A DNA stretch of 64,000 nucleotides from CAYMDP01 sp964389375 (GTDB lineage Bacteria > Bdellovibrionota > Bdellovibrionia > Bdellovibrionales > UBA1609): NCBI GenBank assembly GCA_964389375.1, contig CAYMDP010000004.1:1-64000 (forward strand). The letters are read 5' to 3'. Shown here in pieces: positions 1 to 7,719 of the stretch. The position numbers and the translations under genes are program-made. Position 1 is the stretch's first letter; every line of letters begins with the position of its first letter. The notes beneath the pieces were generated by a model that saw only the letters and a program-made list of their open reading frames with translations, had not been told where the DNA came from and did no database searches.

Positions 1-16
1 TTTTGTGGCTTTGCTT

Positions 17-277
17 TCAAAGTGAGTCGTTCAGCTTCTTATCTAGCTCTCCGGATGCATCCAAGGCGGAAAGCTCTGAGTAGCCGCCGATAAATTCTTC
101 ACCGATAAAAATTTGCGGGACCGTACGATGCCCCGTTTTTTCGATAAGATTTTTTAGTTCATCATCTTTGCCATCTAGATTTATATCTTCAAACTCAACT
201 TGTTTACGCTTTAGTAAATTTTTGGCGTGAACACAATAAGGGCAATAACTCCAGCTGTATAATTTTACGATTTTCAT
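17..277 (-). CDS. grxC: Glutaredoxin (GrxC type)
   Basis: An 86-residue thioredoxin-fold oxidoreductase that would use glutathione to reduce protein disulfides or mixed disulfides in the cytoplasm. The dithiol active site CPYC lies at residues 12-15, followed by the cis-proline segment TVPQIF and the glutathione-binding GGYSE segment, all in the expected order and at family-typical length. I start at the ATG at 277; a longer reading frame to 313 would run into the dus gene upstream. It is the last gene of a minus-strand operon with dusC (10-base gap) and the EVE gene. Family identification is secure; the exact paralogue name is less so. Confidence 0.93.
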   Translation of the reverse strand: MKIVKLYSWSYCPYCVHAKNLLKRKQVEFEDINLDGKDDELKNLIEKTGHRTVPQIFIGEEFIGGYSELSALDASGELDKKLNDSL

Positions 278-287
278 AGTCTTATCT

Positions 288-1280
288 TTACATGAAACTG
301 GGGGAAAAATCATCCATATTCAGTTGATTCAATGACTGGGCTCTGCGGATATGTGTCTCAAATAAGACCTCGGCTTCTGGATAGGTCCGACTGAGTGCCT
401 TAAGCCATTGTTTTAAACGAACTAAGGCGAAGTGATCCCCTCGGTGCTGCTTGGATTGATTTAAAAATTCGAAGATCCACTTGCGGCGAAGCTCTTGCCA
501 GCTTAAGGGGTTGAATCTATCACCACGAAGCATGGACTTAATTTGAAGTGCCAAATCGGGTCGAGCGACAATTCCCCGGCCCAAAGCCACATTTAAACAG
601 GCCGAGGCTTCACGACATAAAAGGTAGTCTTCCTTGGTCCAAATGTCTCCGTTTGCGATCAGTGGAATATCAATCTGCTCTTTCATAAGAGCAATAAATT
701 CCCAATGCGCTGGAGGTCTATAGCCCTCGTCCCGGGTGCGGGCATGAACAACTAGTGCGCTTGCACCTGCATCGCCGACTGCTTTTGCAATTTCTTTAAC
801 CAGGGACTTGTCAGAAAATCCAAGTCGAACCTTTGCGGTCACCGGACACAAGTCTCCGACAGAGTCTTTAACCTTAGAGATGATTTCGAAAAGGCGCTCG
901 GGATTTTTTAACAGAGTCGCTCCACCATCGTGGCGATTGACTGTTTTTGCCGGACAGCCAAAATTTAAATCAATCCCTGGGGCCCCAAGTTCTTGGGCAA
1001 ATTTGGCGTTTTCTGCAAGAGGACCGGATTGGCCTCCTAAGAGCTGAACGAAGACGAGCTGACCTGAAGACGTCCTTCCCTTGGTTTTTAATTCCGGACA
1101 ATATTTATAAAATACGGAGGCAGGATTTAGTCGGTCAGTGACCCGAATAAATTCGGTCACGCAGCGATCAACACCTCCGATCCCTGTTAGAATATCTCTC
1201 ATGATGGGATCGATAACTCCTTCCATCGGAGCTAAGCTAATGATCGGGGCAAGAGGGTCTTGTGAAGTCAAATTGTGCAA
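288..1280 (-). CDS. dusC: tRNA-dihydrouridine synthase, DusC-like
   Basis: A flavoenzyme of 330 residues that reduces uridine to dihydrouridine in the D-loop of tRNA. The N-terminal LAPMEGV FMN-binding segment, the catalytic-cysteine motif DLNFGCPAKTVN with Cys109, the GGATLLK loop, KVRLG, and the ANGDIW and GRG phosphate-binding segments are all present in TIM-barrel order. The CITEF/VTEFIRV-type segment near residue 42 resembles E. coli DusC (U16 specificity) more than DusA or DusB, which is why I choose this subfamily. The start lies 3 bases after the EVE gene stop, so translation is probably coupled. Confidence 0.92.
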   Translation of the reverse strand: MHNLTSQDPLAPIISLAPMEGVIDPIMRDILTGIGGVDRCVTEFIRVTDRLNPASVFYKYCPELKTKGRTSSGQLVFVQLLGGQSGPLAENAKFAQELGAPGIDLNFGCPAKTVNRHDGGATLLKNPERLFEIISKVKDSVGDLCPVTAKVRLGFSDKSLVKEIAKAVGDAGASALVVHARTRDEGYRPPAHWEFIALMKEQIDIPLIANGDIWTKEDYLLCREASACLNVALGRGIVARPDLALQIKSMLRGDRFNPLSWQELRRKWIFEFLNQSKQHRGDHFALVRLKQWLKALSRTYPEAEVLFETHIRRAQSLNQLNMDDFSPSFM

Positions 1281-1283
1281 AAT

Positions 1284-1751
1284 CTATTTACGCCCCATAG
1301 TGCAAAGAATTTCGAAGTGTCTGGCTTCTACCGGCTGAACGGATAACCTTTGTCCTTTTTTAATGACTAACATTTCCTTTAAAGATTGATTTTCTCGAAT
1401 CTGGTCAAGGCTGATATATTTTGGGAAGACCTCTTTAAACTTCACTCGAACCCCAAACCATCGGGGATTTTCTTTTGTGGACTTTGGGTCAAAGTATTCG
1501 GATTTTTTGTCCCAGGCAGTAGGGTCGGGTTCGGCCTTAGAGCTGACCTCGGCAAGGCCCGCGACTCCCGGGGGCGTGGCATTAGAATGATAGAACAAAA
1601 TCAAATCCCCGGGCTTCATGTCTTTCATCATAAAGTTTCGTGCCTGGTAGTTTCTGACTCCATCCCAAAGGCTTTCTTTTTTATTTTTCAGATCTAAAAT
1701 TGAGAACACATCGGGCTCGGATTTCATAAGCCAGTATTGAGGGGAAGACAT
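1284..1751 (-). CDS. EVE domain protein
   Basis: A 155-residue cytosolic protein made almost entirely of an EVE (PUA-like) domain, a fold that binds modified bases in nucleic acids. The opening YWLMKSEPDVFS, then WDGVRNYQARN and the GDLILFYHS strand are the family signature and near identical to stand-alone thymocyte nuclear protein 1-like members. I start at the ATG at 1751, which has AAGGAG 6 bases upstream; the upstream 19 codons of the open frame lack a site. It leads the dusC-grxC operon and is divergent from fumC, with the 124 bases between 1752 and 1875 holding both promoters. Its substrate in this organism is unknown. Confidence 0.9.
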   Translation of the reverse strand: MSSPQYWLMKSEPDVFSILDLKNKKESLWDGVRNYQARNFMMKDMKPGDLILFYHSNATPPGVAGLAEVSSKAEPDPTAWDKKSEYFDPKSTKENPRWFGVRVKFKEVFPKYISLDQIRENQSLKEMLVIKKGQRLSVQPVEARHFEILCTMGRK

Positions 1752-1875
1752 CGTCGGCTCCTTATTGGACTCTGGCCTCAATCCATAACGGAAAGCGGCG
1801 AAGGACACAAGCTTGACGAGGGATTTTTAGCTCAATACTCTGGGGCTCTTAAGTTTATCAACCAAGAGGTGCTTT

Positions 1876-3285
1876 TTGAGCTTTCGAATTGAAAAAGATA
1901 GCATGGGTGAGATTCAGGTCCCAAGTGAACGCTTGTGGGGGGCTCAAACTCAAAGGTCGATTCAAAACTTTAAAATTGGCGGAGACCGGTTTCCACGGGA
2001 AATGATCCGGGCCTTAGGGGTGTTAAAAAAAGCAGCCGCTCGTGCGAACTTGGATTTAGGACTTCTGGAAGAAAAAAAGGCCAAGTTTATTATTCAAGCG
2101 GCAGATGAAGTTAAAGTGGGAAAGCTAGATCAAGAGTTCCCCTTGGTGGTTTGGCAGACGGGCAGTGGAACGCAAACCAACATGAACAGCAATGAGGTGA
2201 TCGCAAATCGTGCGATTCAACTGATGGGTGGAAAACTCGGTGATAAAGCGGCGGGCATTCACCCTAATGATGATGTCAACAAAGCTCAAAGTTCGAATGA
2301 CACCTTTCCAACAGCGATGCATATCGCCGCAGCAGAGCGCGTGGTTCAGCACTTGATTCCTCAGCTCGAGTCTTTGGCAAATGCGCTAGAAAGCAAAGAA
2401 AAGGAATTTGCAAAGGTGGTCAAGATTGGTCGAACCCACTTGATGGATGCAACCCCATTGACTTTAGGGCAAGAATTTTCTGCCTACGCCTGCCAGATCA
2501 GAAACTCCATCAAAAGGCTGCAAAGTGCATTGCCTTTAGTTTTAGAACTCGCTGCAGGAGGGACTGCCGTCGGAACGGGCTTAAATACCCATCCCGATTT
2601 TGCAGTCCTAGTTGCGAGGTATATCGCTGAAGAGACGGGATTAAAATTTGTAACCGCTCCGAATAAGTTTGAAGCTCTTGCGGCTCACGATGCTTTGGTT
2701 CAACTTAGCGGAAGTCTTAAGACGGTGGCCTGCTCTTTAATGAAGATCGCAAATGATATTCGTTTGCTTGGAAGTGGCCCTCGGTCAGGAATTGGGGAAT
2801 TAATTTTGCCAGCCAATGAACCTGGAAGTTCGATTATGCCTGGAAAGGTCAATCCCACTCAGTGTGAGGCGATGACAATGGTGTGTGCACAGGTCATTGG
2901 AAATGACATGGCTGTCAGTGTGGGTGGGTCCACGGGACATTTTGAGCTTAATGTATTTAAACCTCTGATTATTTTTAATGTTTTAAATTCTATTCGATTG
3001 CTGGGTGATGCCTGTGAAAGCTTTACCGAAAATTGCATTCAGGGTCTTGAAGCCAATCATCAGCAAATACAAAAGCATCTCGAAAATTCTTTAATGCTTG
3101 TGACGGCCTTAAATCCTCATATCGGTTATGACAATGCCGCAAAAATTGCGAAGTCTGCCTATGAGAATGGCACGACCTTGAAGGAAGAAGCTGTAAAGCT
3201 TGGGCTTATGAGCGAAGAAAAATTTAATCAAGTCGTTCGCCCGGAAGATATGATTGGTCCAAATTTGCTGCCAAAAAAGGTTTAA
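1876..3285 (+). CDS. fumC: Class II fumarate hydratase
   Basis: Interconverts fumarate and malate in the TCA cycle as a cytosolic homotetramer, with no iron-sulfur cluster. The 469-residue length is typical. The substrate loop SGTQTNMNSNEV (97-108), GRTHLMDATP with the catalytic His188, and the superfamily signature GSSIMPGKVN (317-326, with Ser318 as catalytic base) are intact. The start is a TTG at 1876 with AGAGG upstream; no ATG or GTG gives the full N-terminal arm. The next gene, a LOG-family phosphoribohydrolase, starts 5 bases after the stop, so the two are probably cotranscribed. Confidence 0.97.
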   Translation: MSFRIEKDSMGEIQVPSERLWGAQTQRSIQNFKIGGDRFPREMIRALGVLKKAAARANLDLGLLEEKKAKFIIQAADEVKVGKLDQEFPLVVWQTGSGTQTNMNSNEVIANRAIQLMGGKLGDKAAGIHPNDDVNKAQSSNDTFPTAMHIAAAERVVQHLIPQLESLANALESKEKEFAKVVKIGRTHLMDATPLTLGQEFSAYACQIRNSIKRLQSALPLVLELAAGGTAVGTGLNTHPDFAVLVARYIAEETGLKFVTAPNKFEALAAHDALVQLSGSLKTVACSLMKIANDIRLLGSGPRSGIGELILPANEPGSSIMPGKVNPTQCEAMTMVCAQVIGNDMAVSVGGSTGHFELNVFKPLIIFNVLNSIRLLGDACESFTENCIQGLEANHQQIQKHLENSLMLVTALNPHIGYDNAAKIAKSAYENGTTLKEEAVKLGLMSEEKFNQVVRPEDMIGPNLLPKKV

Positions 3286-3290
3286 TCTCG

Positions 3291-3833
3291 ATGCGGGTTT
3301 GTGTTTACTGTAGCTCGAGTGATCGAGTGGCACCCATTTTTATGTCTGAAATCCAAGTTCTCGGAGAGTCATTAGCTGAGGCGGGCTTTGAGGTCGTATA
3401 CGGGGGAGCCAGTGTGGGCCCCATGGGAGTTTTAGCTAGAGCCGCCCTCAGTCGCGGGGGCAAAGTCCATGGAGTTGTGCCGAAACAGGACTTTATGTTG
3501 GACATTGTGCAAAGCGGTATGACCTCTCAGATCGAGGTCCCAAGTCTGTGGGAGCGAAAGCAAAAAATGCTCGAGATGTCCGATGTTATTTTAGCCTTTC
3601 CGGGAGGCATCGGGACCTTGGACGAAGTCACCGATATCTTGGCTTTGAAGACCACTAAAGAAACTGATAAGCCGCTTTACTTCTTAAATATCTTCGACTT
3701 TTGGACCCCATTCTTAGAAGTGCTGGAACTCATGGCTCAACAAAACATGATTTATTCTGACTTAAGCCATTTCTACCAAAGTTTTACCTCGACCGAAGAC
3801 CTTCTGTCTGAGCTGAAAAAGCTTAAGGCTTAA
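3291..3833 (+). CDS. LOG-family nucleotide phosphoribohydrolase
   Basis: A 180-residue Rossmann-fold protein of the TIGR00730/LOG family, enzymes that cleave nucleoside 5'-monophosphates (cytokinin riboside monophosphates or AMP) to base and ribose 5-phosphate. The diagnostic PGGIGTLDE motif sits at 104-112, preceded by the GGASVGPMG nucleotide-binding loop and WERKQKM around residue 87 with the conserved Arg-Lys. It follows fumC by 5 bases. In bacteria outside plants' associates the physiological role is usually purine monophosphate salvage or clean-up; a cytokinin role would be inference only. Confidence 0.92.
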   Translation: MRVCVYCSSSDRVAPIFMSEIQVLGESLAEAGFEVVYGGASVGPMGVLARAALSRGGKVHGVVPKQDFMLDIVQSGMTSQIEVPSLWERKQKMLEMSDVILAFPGGIGTLDEVTDILALKTTKETDKPLYFLNIFDFWTPFLEVLELMAQQNMIYSDLSHFYQSFTSTEDLLSELKKLKA

Positions 3834-3911
3834 GCGAACGGAATATATTTCAATGCATCATTCTTCATCTGAAGACTTTACCTTGGGCTCTTCTTGGTTC
3901 AATATAGGCCC

Positions 3912-4340
3912 ATGAGTGAAATTTTAACGAGTCTTCCTGCTGTTGCCCAAAAGATCCACACCCATTGCAAAAAGTGCGATGTCGACCGCTACCAAGTGGT
4001 TCTCGCTCACCCGACTAAGACGAGTGCAAAAATTCAGTGTGAAGTGTGTAAAGCCAAGTCGACCTTTAAGCTTGCGAAACCTAAGAAGCCGGTTGTTTTT
4101 GGAAAAGCCCCGCGCAAGTCCGCAGCGGTTAAATCAATCGCAGCTCAGTTTGAAGAGCTTAAAGGTAAGACCGATATTTCAAAAGCTCAGCCCTATAAAA
4201 TGACTGGAACTTTTTCCGAGAGATCCGTGATTGCGCACCCAAAGTTTGGAGTTGGTTTTGTGACCAACGCCCTTGCAAGTTCTATCGAGGTCATTTTTGA
4301 GGACGCTCAACGAAATCTTATCCATAATCGCCAAGCCTAA
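3912..4340 (+). CDS. Zinc-ribbon protein with Tudor-like C-terminus
   Basis: A 142-residue cytosolic protein that I do not recognise as a named gene. The N-terminus has two CxxC pairs (Cys19/Cys22 and Cys43/Cys46) in a zinc-ribbon arrangement; a basic linker follows. The last 35 residues, with AHPKFGVGFVTNA followed by a VIFEDAQRNLIH strand, have the H-x-x-FG-x-G-x-V pattern of small Tudor/SH3-like barrels found at the C-terminus of PcrA/UvrD and in CarD-like proteins, which bind RNA polymerase. I use the ATG at 3912; an in-frame TTG lies 18 bases upstream. A role at RNA polymerase or DNA is inference. Confidence 0.7.
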   Translation: MSEILTSLPAVAQKIHTHCKKCDVDRYQVVLAHPTKTSAKIQCEVCKAKSTFKLAKPKKPVVFGKAPRKSAAVKSIAAQFEELKGKTDISKAQPYKMTGTFSERSVIAHPKFGVGFVTNALASSIEVIFEDAQRNLIHNRQA

Positions 4341-4394
4341 GGCTTCGGTTGTTCAGCCTTTTCCTAAGAAGAGACGAGCCCCCGATTTCGAATT

Positions 4395-5420
4395 ATGAAA
4401 ATCTTAAGCTACAATCTTTGGCATGGTCTCAGTCCCAAGGGCCTTCTTGAGTTTGAAGAGCTCGAGCCCAAAGATCGACGACTCAAGCGAGAACAACTTC
4501 AAATCGATCTTCTTAAAAATACTGATGCCGATTTATTTTTGTTTCAAGAGGTCAATCCGCTCTCTGAAAGAGGTCCTGATTTTGAGAGAATTCTTCGCAA
4601 AAGAGGCGAGTGGCTTGCCGACAATTCGGGTCTTAAATTTGCGGGTTTTGGTTTTCCAAAAAACCTTCAAACTGGCCTGGCTACATTTTATTCAGATCAG
4701 TTTATCCTTCGAAATAAAATAGCCAGTCGCCTCAGTGGTCCTCCAGTGGGGCAGTATTTTTCGCTGCAACTGAAAGAGTCTCGTTACGCTCTTGCTTTGG
4801 ACTTAAACCATCCGAAGTGGGGTCGGGTTTTGGTGGTGAATCTTCATCTGCACCATGGACTTGAATTTACCGAGGGCCTAAGACAAAAATTTCGTGATTT
4901 AGTCTCTGATAAAATGCTGACTGAAGGGGCTAAGGTGGATTTATTTTATCGCCTCGGAGAAGGGGAAAGGCGAAGACGCCTAGAGCTAGAGTGTTTATTG
5001 AAGCAAGTTAAAGAGCGACAAAATCAGTATGCGATGATTTTGATTGGCGGAGATTTTAACTTTTCACCCGAGGATCCTTGCTATCAATTGATGAAGGACC
5101 AGGGCTTTACTGACTTAAACCATGCTGGGGGTCCCACCTATGACTTGGTTGACAATAGCTCACATCGAAGTTTTCTTAAGGATTTCCCCATGCCTTTGCT
5201 TTTCGAGGACCTGACTTTCGATGAAAAAGTGAGAAGTCGGATTTTGGAAATTCTTAAAGAGCATGACGAGCGTCCTCGAAGAATTGACTATCTATGGGCT
5301 ATGCCCTCTAGCGGCGATCTTAAAATCCAGTCCGTGGCTCGAGTTGGGGACAAAATTGAAGATGAGATGACTCCCTCGGATCACTATGGAGCTCAGGTTG
5401 AGATTGAATGGAACCACTAA
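4395..5420 (+). CDS. Endonuclease/exonuclease/phosphatase (EEP) family protein
   Basis: A 341-residue metal-dependent phosphodiesterase or phosphatase of the DNase I-like fold. The catalytic landmarks appear in order: SYNLWH (Asn7), FQEVN with Glu52 as metal ligand, VNLHLHHG, GGDFNFSP, and the terminal PSDHYG with the catalytic His. No signal peptide is visible, so it acts in the cytoplasm. Members of this fold cleave DNA, sphingomyelin, inositol phosphates or nucleotides, and the sequence alone does not choose between them. Its last 13 bases overlap the start of the permease gene, which suggests cotranslation. Confidence 0.85.
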   Translation: MKILSYNLWHGLSPKGLLEFEELEPKDRRLKREQLQIDLLKNTDADLFLFQEVNPLSERGPDFERILRKRGEWLADNSGLKFAGFGFPKNLQTGLATFYSDQFILRNKIASRLSGPPVGQYFSLQLKESRYALALDLNHPKWGRVLVVNLHLHHGLEFTEGLRQKFRDLVSDKMLTEGAKVDLFYRLGEGERRRRLELECLLKQVKERQNQYAMILIGGDFNFSPEDPCYQLMKDQGFTDLNHAGGPTYDLVDNSSHRSFLKDFPMPLLFEDLTFDEKVRSRILEILKEHDERPRRIDYLWAMPSSGDLKIQSVARVGDKIEDEMTPSDHYGAQVEIEWNH

Positions 5421-6199
5421 CTCCTATCCTTGGCTCTTTGTTTCTTGGGCTTTTAGTGGGGCTGCTTTCATCAGTTTTAGGAATCGGCGGCGGGATACTT
5501 ATTGTCCCACTTTTACCCCTACTTACCGGTTTGTCGATTAAAGAAGCCATTGCAACCTCCGTGGCCACGATCAGTGTGGTGGTGTTTAATAATTGTGTGG
5601 CCTTTCAGCGTCAGGGATTGATCGATTGGACTACGGTTCAACGCGTGGGGGGGCTTGCCGCACTGGGCGCCGTCAGCAGCGCCATTTGGACTCCTCATAT
5701 TCAGGATTTTTACTTAAGTGTGATATTTGCTGTGGCGCTTTGTTTTTTAAGCTATCGAAGTCTGTCTTCGATATGGCGGGTGGATACAGGGCAAATTTTA
5801 AAGCCGAGCTCAAATTTAAAGAAGTTTGGTTTTCCCTTTATTGCGGGGAGTTTGTCGGGAATGAGCGGGATCGGTGCTGGGATTATTTTGTCCCCTTTTC
5901 TTATTCGCAATCGACTGACTTCCCCTGAAAAAATCATCCCCAGTGTGAATGCCATGATGTTTTTATCTGCAATTGCGGCCAGCTTGACCTTTCTTATTGA
6001 TGCCACTGTAAATGATCGGCCAAGTTGGGTCCCATTAGAGATTATGGGGGTACTTTTGATCGGGGCCTTCTCTTCTTCTTGGTTTGGACGAAGAATTCAA
6101 TCGAAGCTAAACCCACATTTAAGGGCGCGACTTTTAGTTTTGTGTTTGCTTTTGGTGTCGGTCAAAGTTGTTATTGTGGATATCTACTTTAATCTTTAG
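5408..6199 (+). CDS. TauE/SafE-family permease
   Basis: An inner-membrane protein of 263 residues with about eight hydrophobic segments, of the TauE/SafE (DUF81) family that exports sulfite, sulfoacetate or other organic anions. The duplicated family motif is visible: LSSVLGIGGGILIVPLL in the first half and SGMSGIGAGIILSPFL in the second. It overlaps the upstream EEP gene by 13 bases. No sulfur-metabolism gene is nearby, so the substrate cannot be named. Confidence 0.9.
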   Translation: MEPLTPILGSLFLGLLVGLLSSVLGIGGGILIVPLLPLLTGLSIKEAIATSVATISVVVFNNCVAFQRQGLIDWTTVQRVGGLAALGAVSSAIWTPHIQDFYLSVIFAVALCFLSYRSLSSIWRVDTGQILKPSSNLKKFGFPFIAGSLSGMSGIGAGIILSPFLIRNRLTSPEKIIPSVNAMMFLSAIAASLTFLIDATVNDRPSWVPLEIMGVLLIGAFSSSWFGRRIQSKLNPHLRARLLVLCLLLVSVKVVIVDIYFNL

Positions 6200-6285
6200 T
6201 TTCTTATACAAATTGTTTTGACGGGATCGATTTGATCCTCGAGTCTTAGGTGGCAAGTTTCTGAAATTTCTTTTGGGGGGATCCA

Positions 6286-6972
6286 ATGAATTCAGTTCGA
6301 AGTGGCTTATTAGGGACGGTTTTATCTGGTTTACTATTCATAGGCAGCCTTGCTGGGGCAGCCTCTCCTTTTACCAATCTTAGGGACGACCACTCGATCC
6401 CCGAAGCTTGCCGGCAAACAGAAGTCAGACACTTTGAGCCAAGTGCACTCGAGTTTTTTACCGTCGGAGCTTTAGACGCCGAACGCGCAGGTTTTGACCA
6501 TGAATATCCAATCGAAAGAGATCACGCGCGCCGTTTGTGGCAGATTCTAAAGGGCCACCCTCATAGAGACTCCCGTGCGCCGGACTCCATTAAGTCAACT
6601 CCGGCTCTGGTCCGAGATTATGAAATCTTGGTGAAGAATTACGAAGAAATGGATTTTGATTTTCGCAGCGAAGGAGAGATCTTAGAGCTTTTAGCGATTC
6701 AGCAGTTTTACTCTGGAATTTCGCGAGAAGAGTTCTTTATTACCGGATCGGTTTCTTATGGCGGCGACCGTGTGGCGGGCGAGTTAGATATGGTGATCGG
6801 TCGCAAAGAAAACTGTAAGGTGGTCGCTGTGGGCGAAGTGAAGCTGGGTAGAAAGTCAGTGGGCCATGCGCGACGCCAGCTCGAGCGTTTTAGAGGTTTT
6901 ATCAATCGAGCGGCTGCGATCTTAAATGCACTTGCGCCAATGGAGCAAATTGGTTTAAAAACCTCCTGGTGA
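6286..6972 (+). CDS. Exported PD-(D/E)XK nuclease-like protein
   Basis: A 228-residue protein with a signal peptide (basic start, hydrophobic 8-24, LAGAASP cleavage region). The second half carries a restriction-endonuclease-like core: an acidic helix near Glu131, then GELDMVIG (Glu166, Asp168), then VGEVKLG (Glu184, Lys186), followed by a helix with QLERF. This is the alpha-E / beta-D / beta-ExK / alpha-Q pattern of PD-(D/E)XK nucleases. RBS is GGGGGG before the ATG. The stop overlaps the BolA-like start by 4 bases. I infer a periplasmic or secreted DNase; it could also be an inactive relative. No named family was recognised. Confidence 0.6.
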   Translation: MNSVRSGLLGTVLSGLLFIGSLAGAASPFTNLRDDHSIPEACRQTEVRHFEPSALEFFTVGALDAERAGFDHEYPIERDHARRLWQILKGHPHRDSRAPDSIKSTPALVRDYEILVKNYEEMDFDFRSEGEILELLAIQQFYSGISREEFFITGSVSYGGDRVAGELDMVIGRKENCKVVAVGEVKLGRKSVGHARRQLERFRGFINRAAAILNALAPMEQIGLKTSW

Positions 6973-7274
6973 GCCGAGATCAAGATATTTACAACAAATT
7001 ACAAGAGGCCTTTTTGCCTGAGCATCTTGAGGTGCTCAATGAAAGCCATAAGCACAGTGGACCTGGATCAGACACCCATTTTAGGGTCTTGATCGTATCC
7101 AGTGTTTTTGAAGGACTCAACAGAGTCCAAAGGCAGCAAAAGGTCTACAAGCTTATGGAATCTGAACTTCAATCCGGAGTCCATGCTTTGGCTCAGCAAA
7201 CTTTAACGCCTTCAGAGTGGGCAAAGAGCCAAAATCCAATTTCAAGTCCCACCTGTGCCTCGAAAAAACAGTGA
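6969..7274 (+). CDS. BolA-family protein
   Basis: A 101-residue protein whose middle matches BolA: the segment LEVLNESHKHSG, then SDTHFRVLIVSSVFEGLNRVQRQQKVY, covers the class II KH-like fold and the H-x-G-like cluster-binding region. BolA proteins pair with monothiol glutaredoxins in iron-sulfur handling and also affect cell shape. It starts at a GTG that overlaps the stop of the exported nuclease-like gene (GTGA). Its stop codon lies inside a 29-base repeat that recurs in inverted orientation at 48.7 kb, so the last residues may be repeat-derived. Confidence 0.85.
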   Translation: MSRDQDIYNKLQEAFLPEHLEVLNESHKHSGPGSDTHFRVLIVSSVFEGLNRVQRQQKVYKLMESELQSGVHALAQQTLTPSEWAKSQNPISSPTCASKKQ

Positions 7275-7296
7275 GTGCCCGGCACCTGGCAGTGGG
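7268..7296 (+). repeat. Dispersed 29-base palindromic repeat, copy 1
   Basis: This segment, centred on GTGCCCGGCAC, is identical in inverted orientation to 48706-48734. Weaker similarity extends on both sides. It contains the stop codon of the BolA gene. The REP-like character (short, palindromic core, intergenic, dispersed) is inferred from two copies. Confidence 0.85.
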
Positions 7297-7719
7297 ACAA
7301 TAGGTCATTTCAAAGCCAAAGCTGATTCTCTTTCTGAAAAAGTTGTTCCTCTGCGCTCTAAATCCCGGCCACAACACACTCGGTGTCGCATAAAATGTCA
7401 TGATATTGAGCTTAAACTCAGGTCGGATGAAGTGGTCTGAGGTTCTAGGATAAATTCTGAATCTGACCTTTGATCTTAGCGATTAACAGACTTTGTCTTT
7501 CAATCTGAGGCTCGACTCGAGTTGAAACTTTTGTCAGTTCTCCGCACTCAAGCGCCTTCAGGCTATCCTTGCAGAGTTTCGATATTAGGGCTGTTTTCGA
7601 CGGGCGCTTTTTAGGCATCTGTCTAACACTAGGAACCTTATACTTCTTTGACAAGACTTTTGGTCTCGGATATTGATTTTATTTCGCGGATTTTGTCTCA
7701 CTGTCTCGAAGGAGGATCT
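7275..7719. other. Long intergenic region before ettA
   Basis: 445 bases without a confident gene. It holds most of the first dispersed repeat, a possible small minus-strand reading frame at 7445-7654, and the ettA ribosome-binding site at 7709-7715. No convincing terminator was seen. Confidence 0.6.
7445..7654 (-). CDS. Possible small basic protein
   Basis: An uncertain reading frame of 69 residues from a TTG, or 57 from the ATG at 7618. The product would be lysine-rich, soluble, and without a signal peptide or known motif. Codon use is not unlike neighbouring genes, and there is otherwise a 445-base gap here. Against it, neither start has a good ribosome-binding site and nothing identifies the family. 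Confidence 0.35.
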   Translation of the reverse strand: MSKKYKVPSVRQMPKKRPSKTALISKLCKDSLKALECGELTKVSTRVEPQIERQSLLIAKIKGQIQNLS

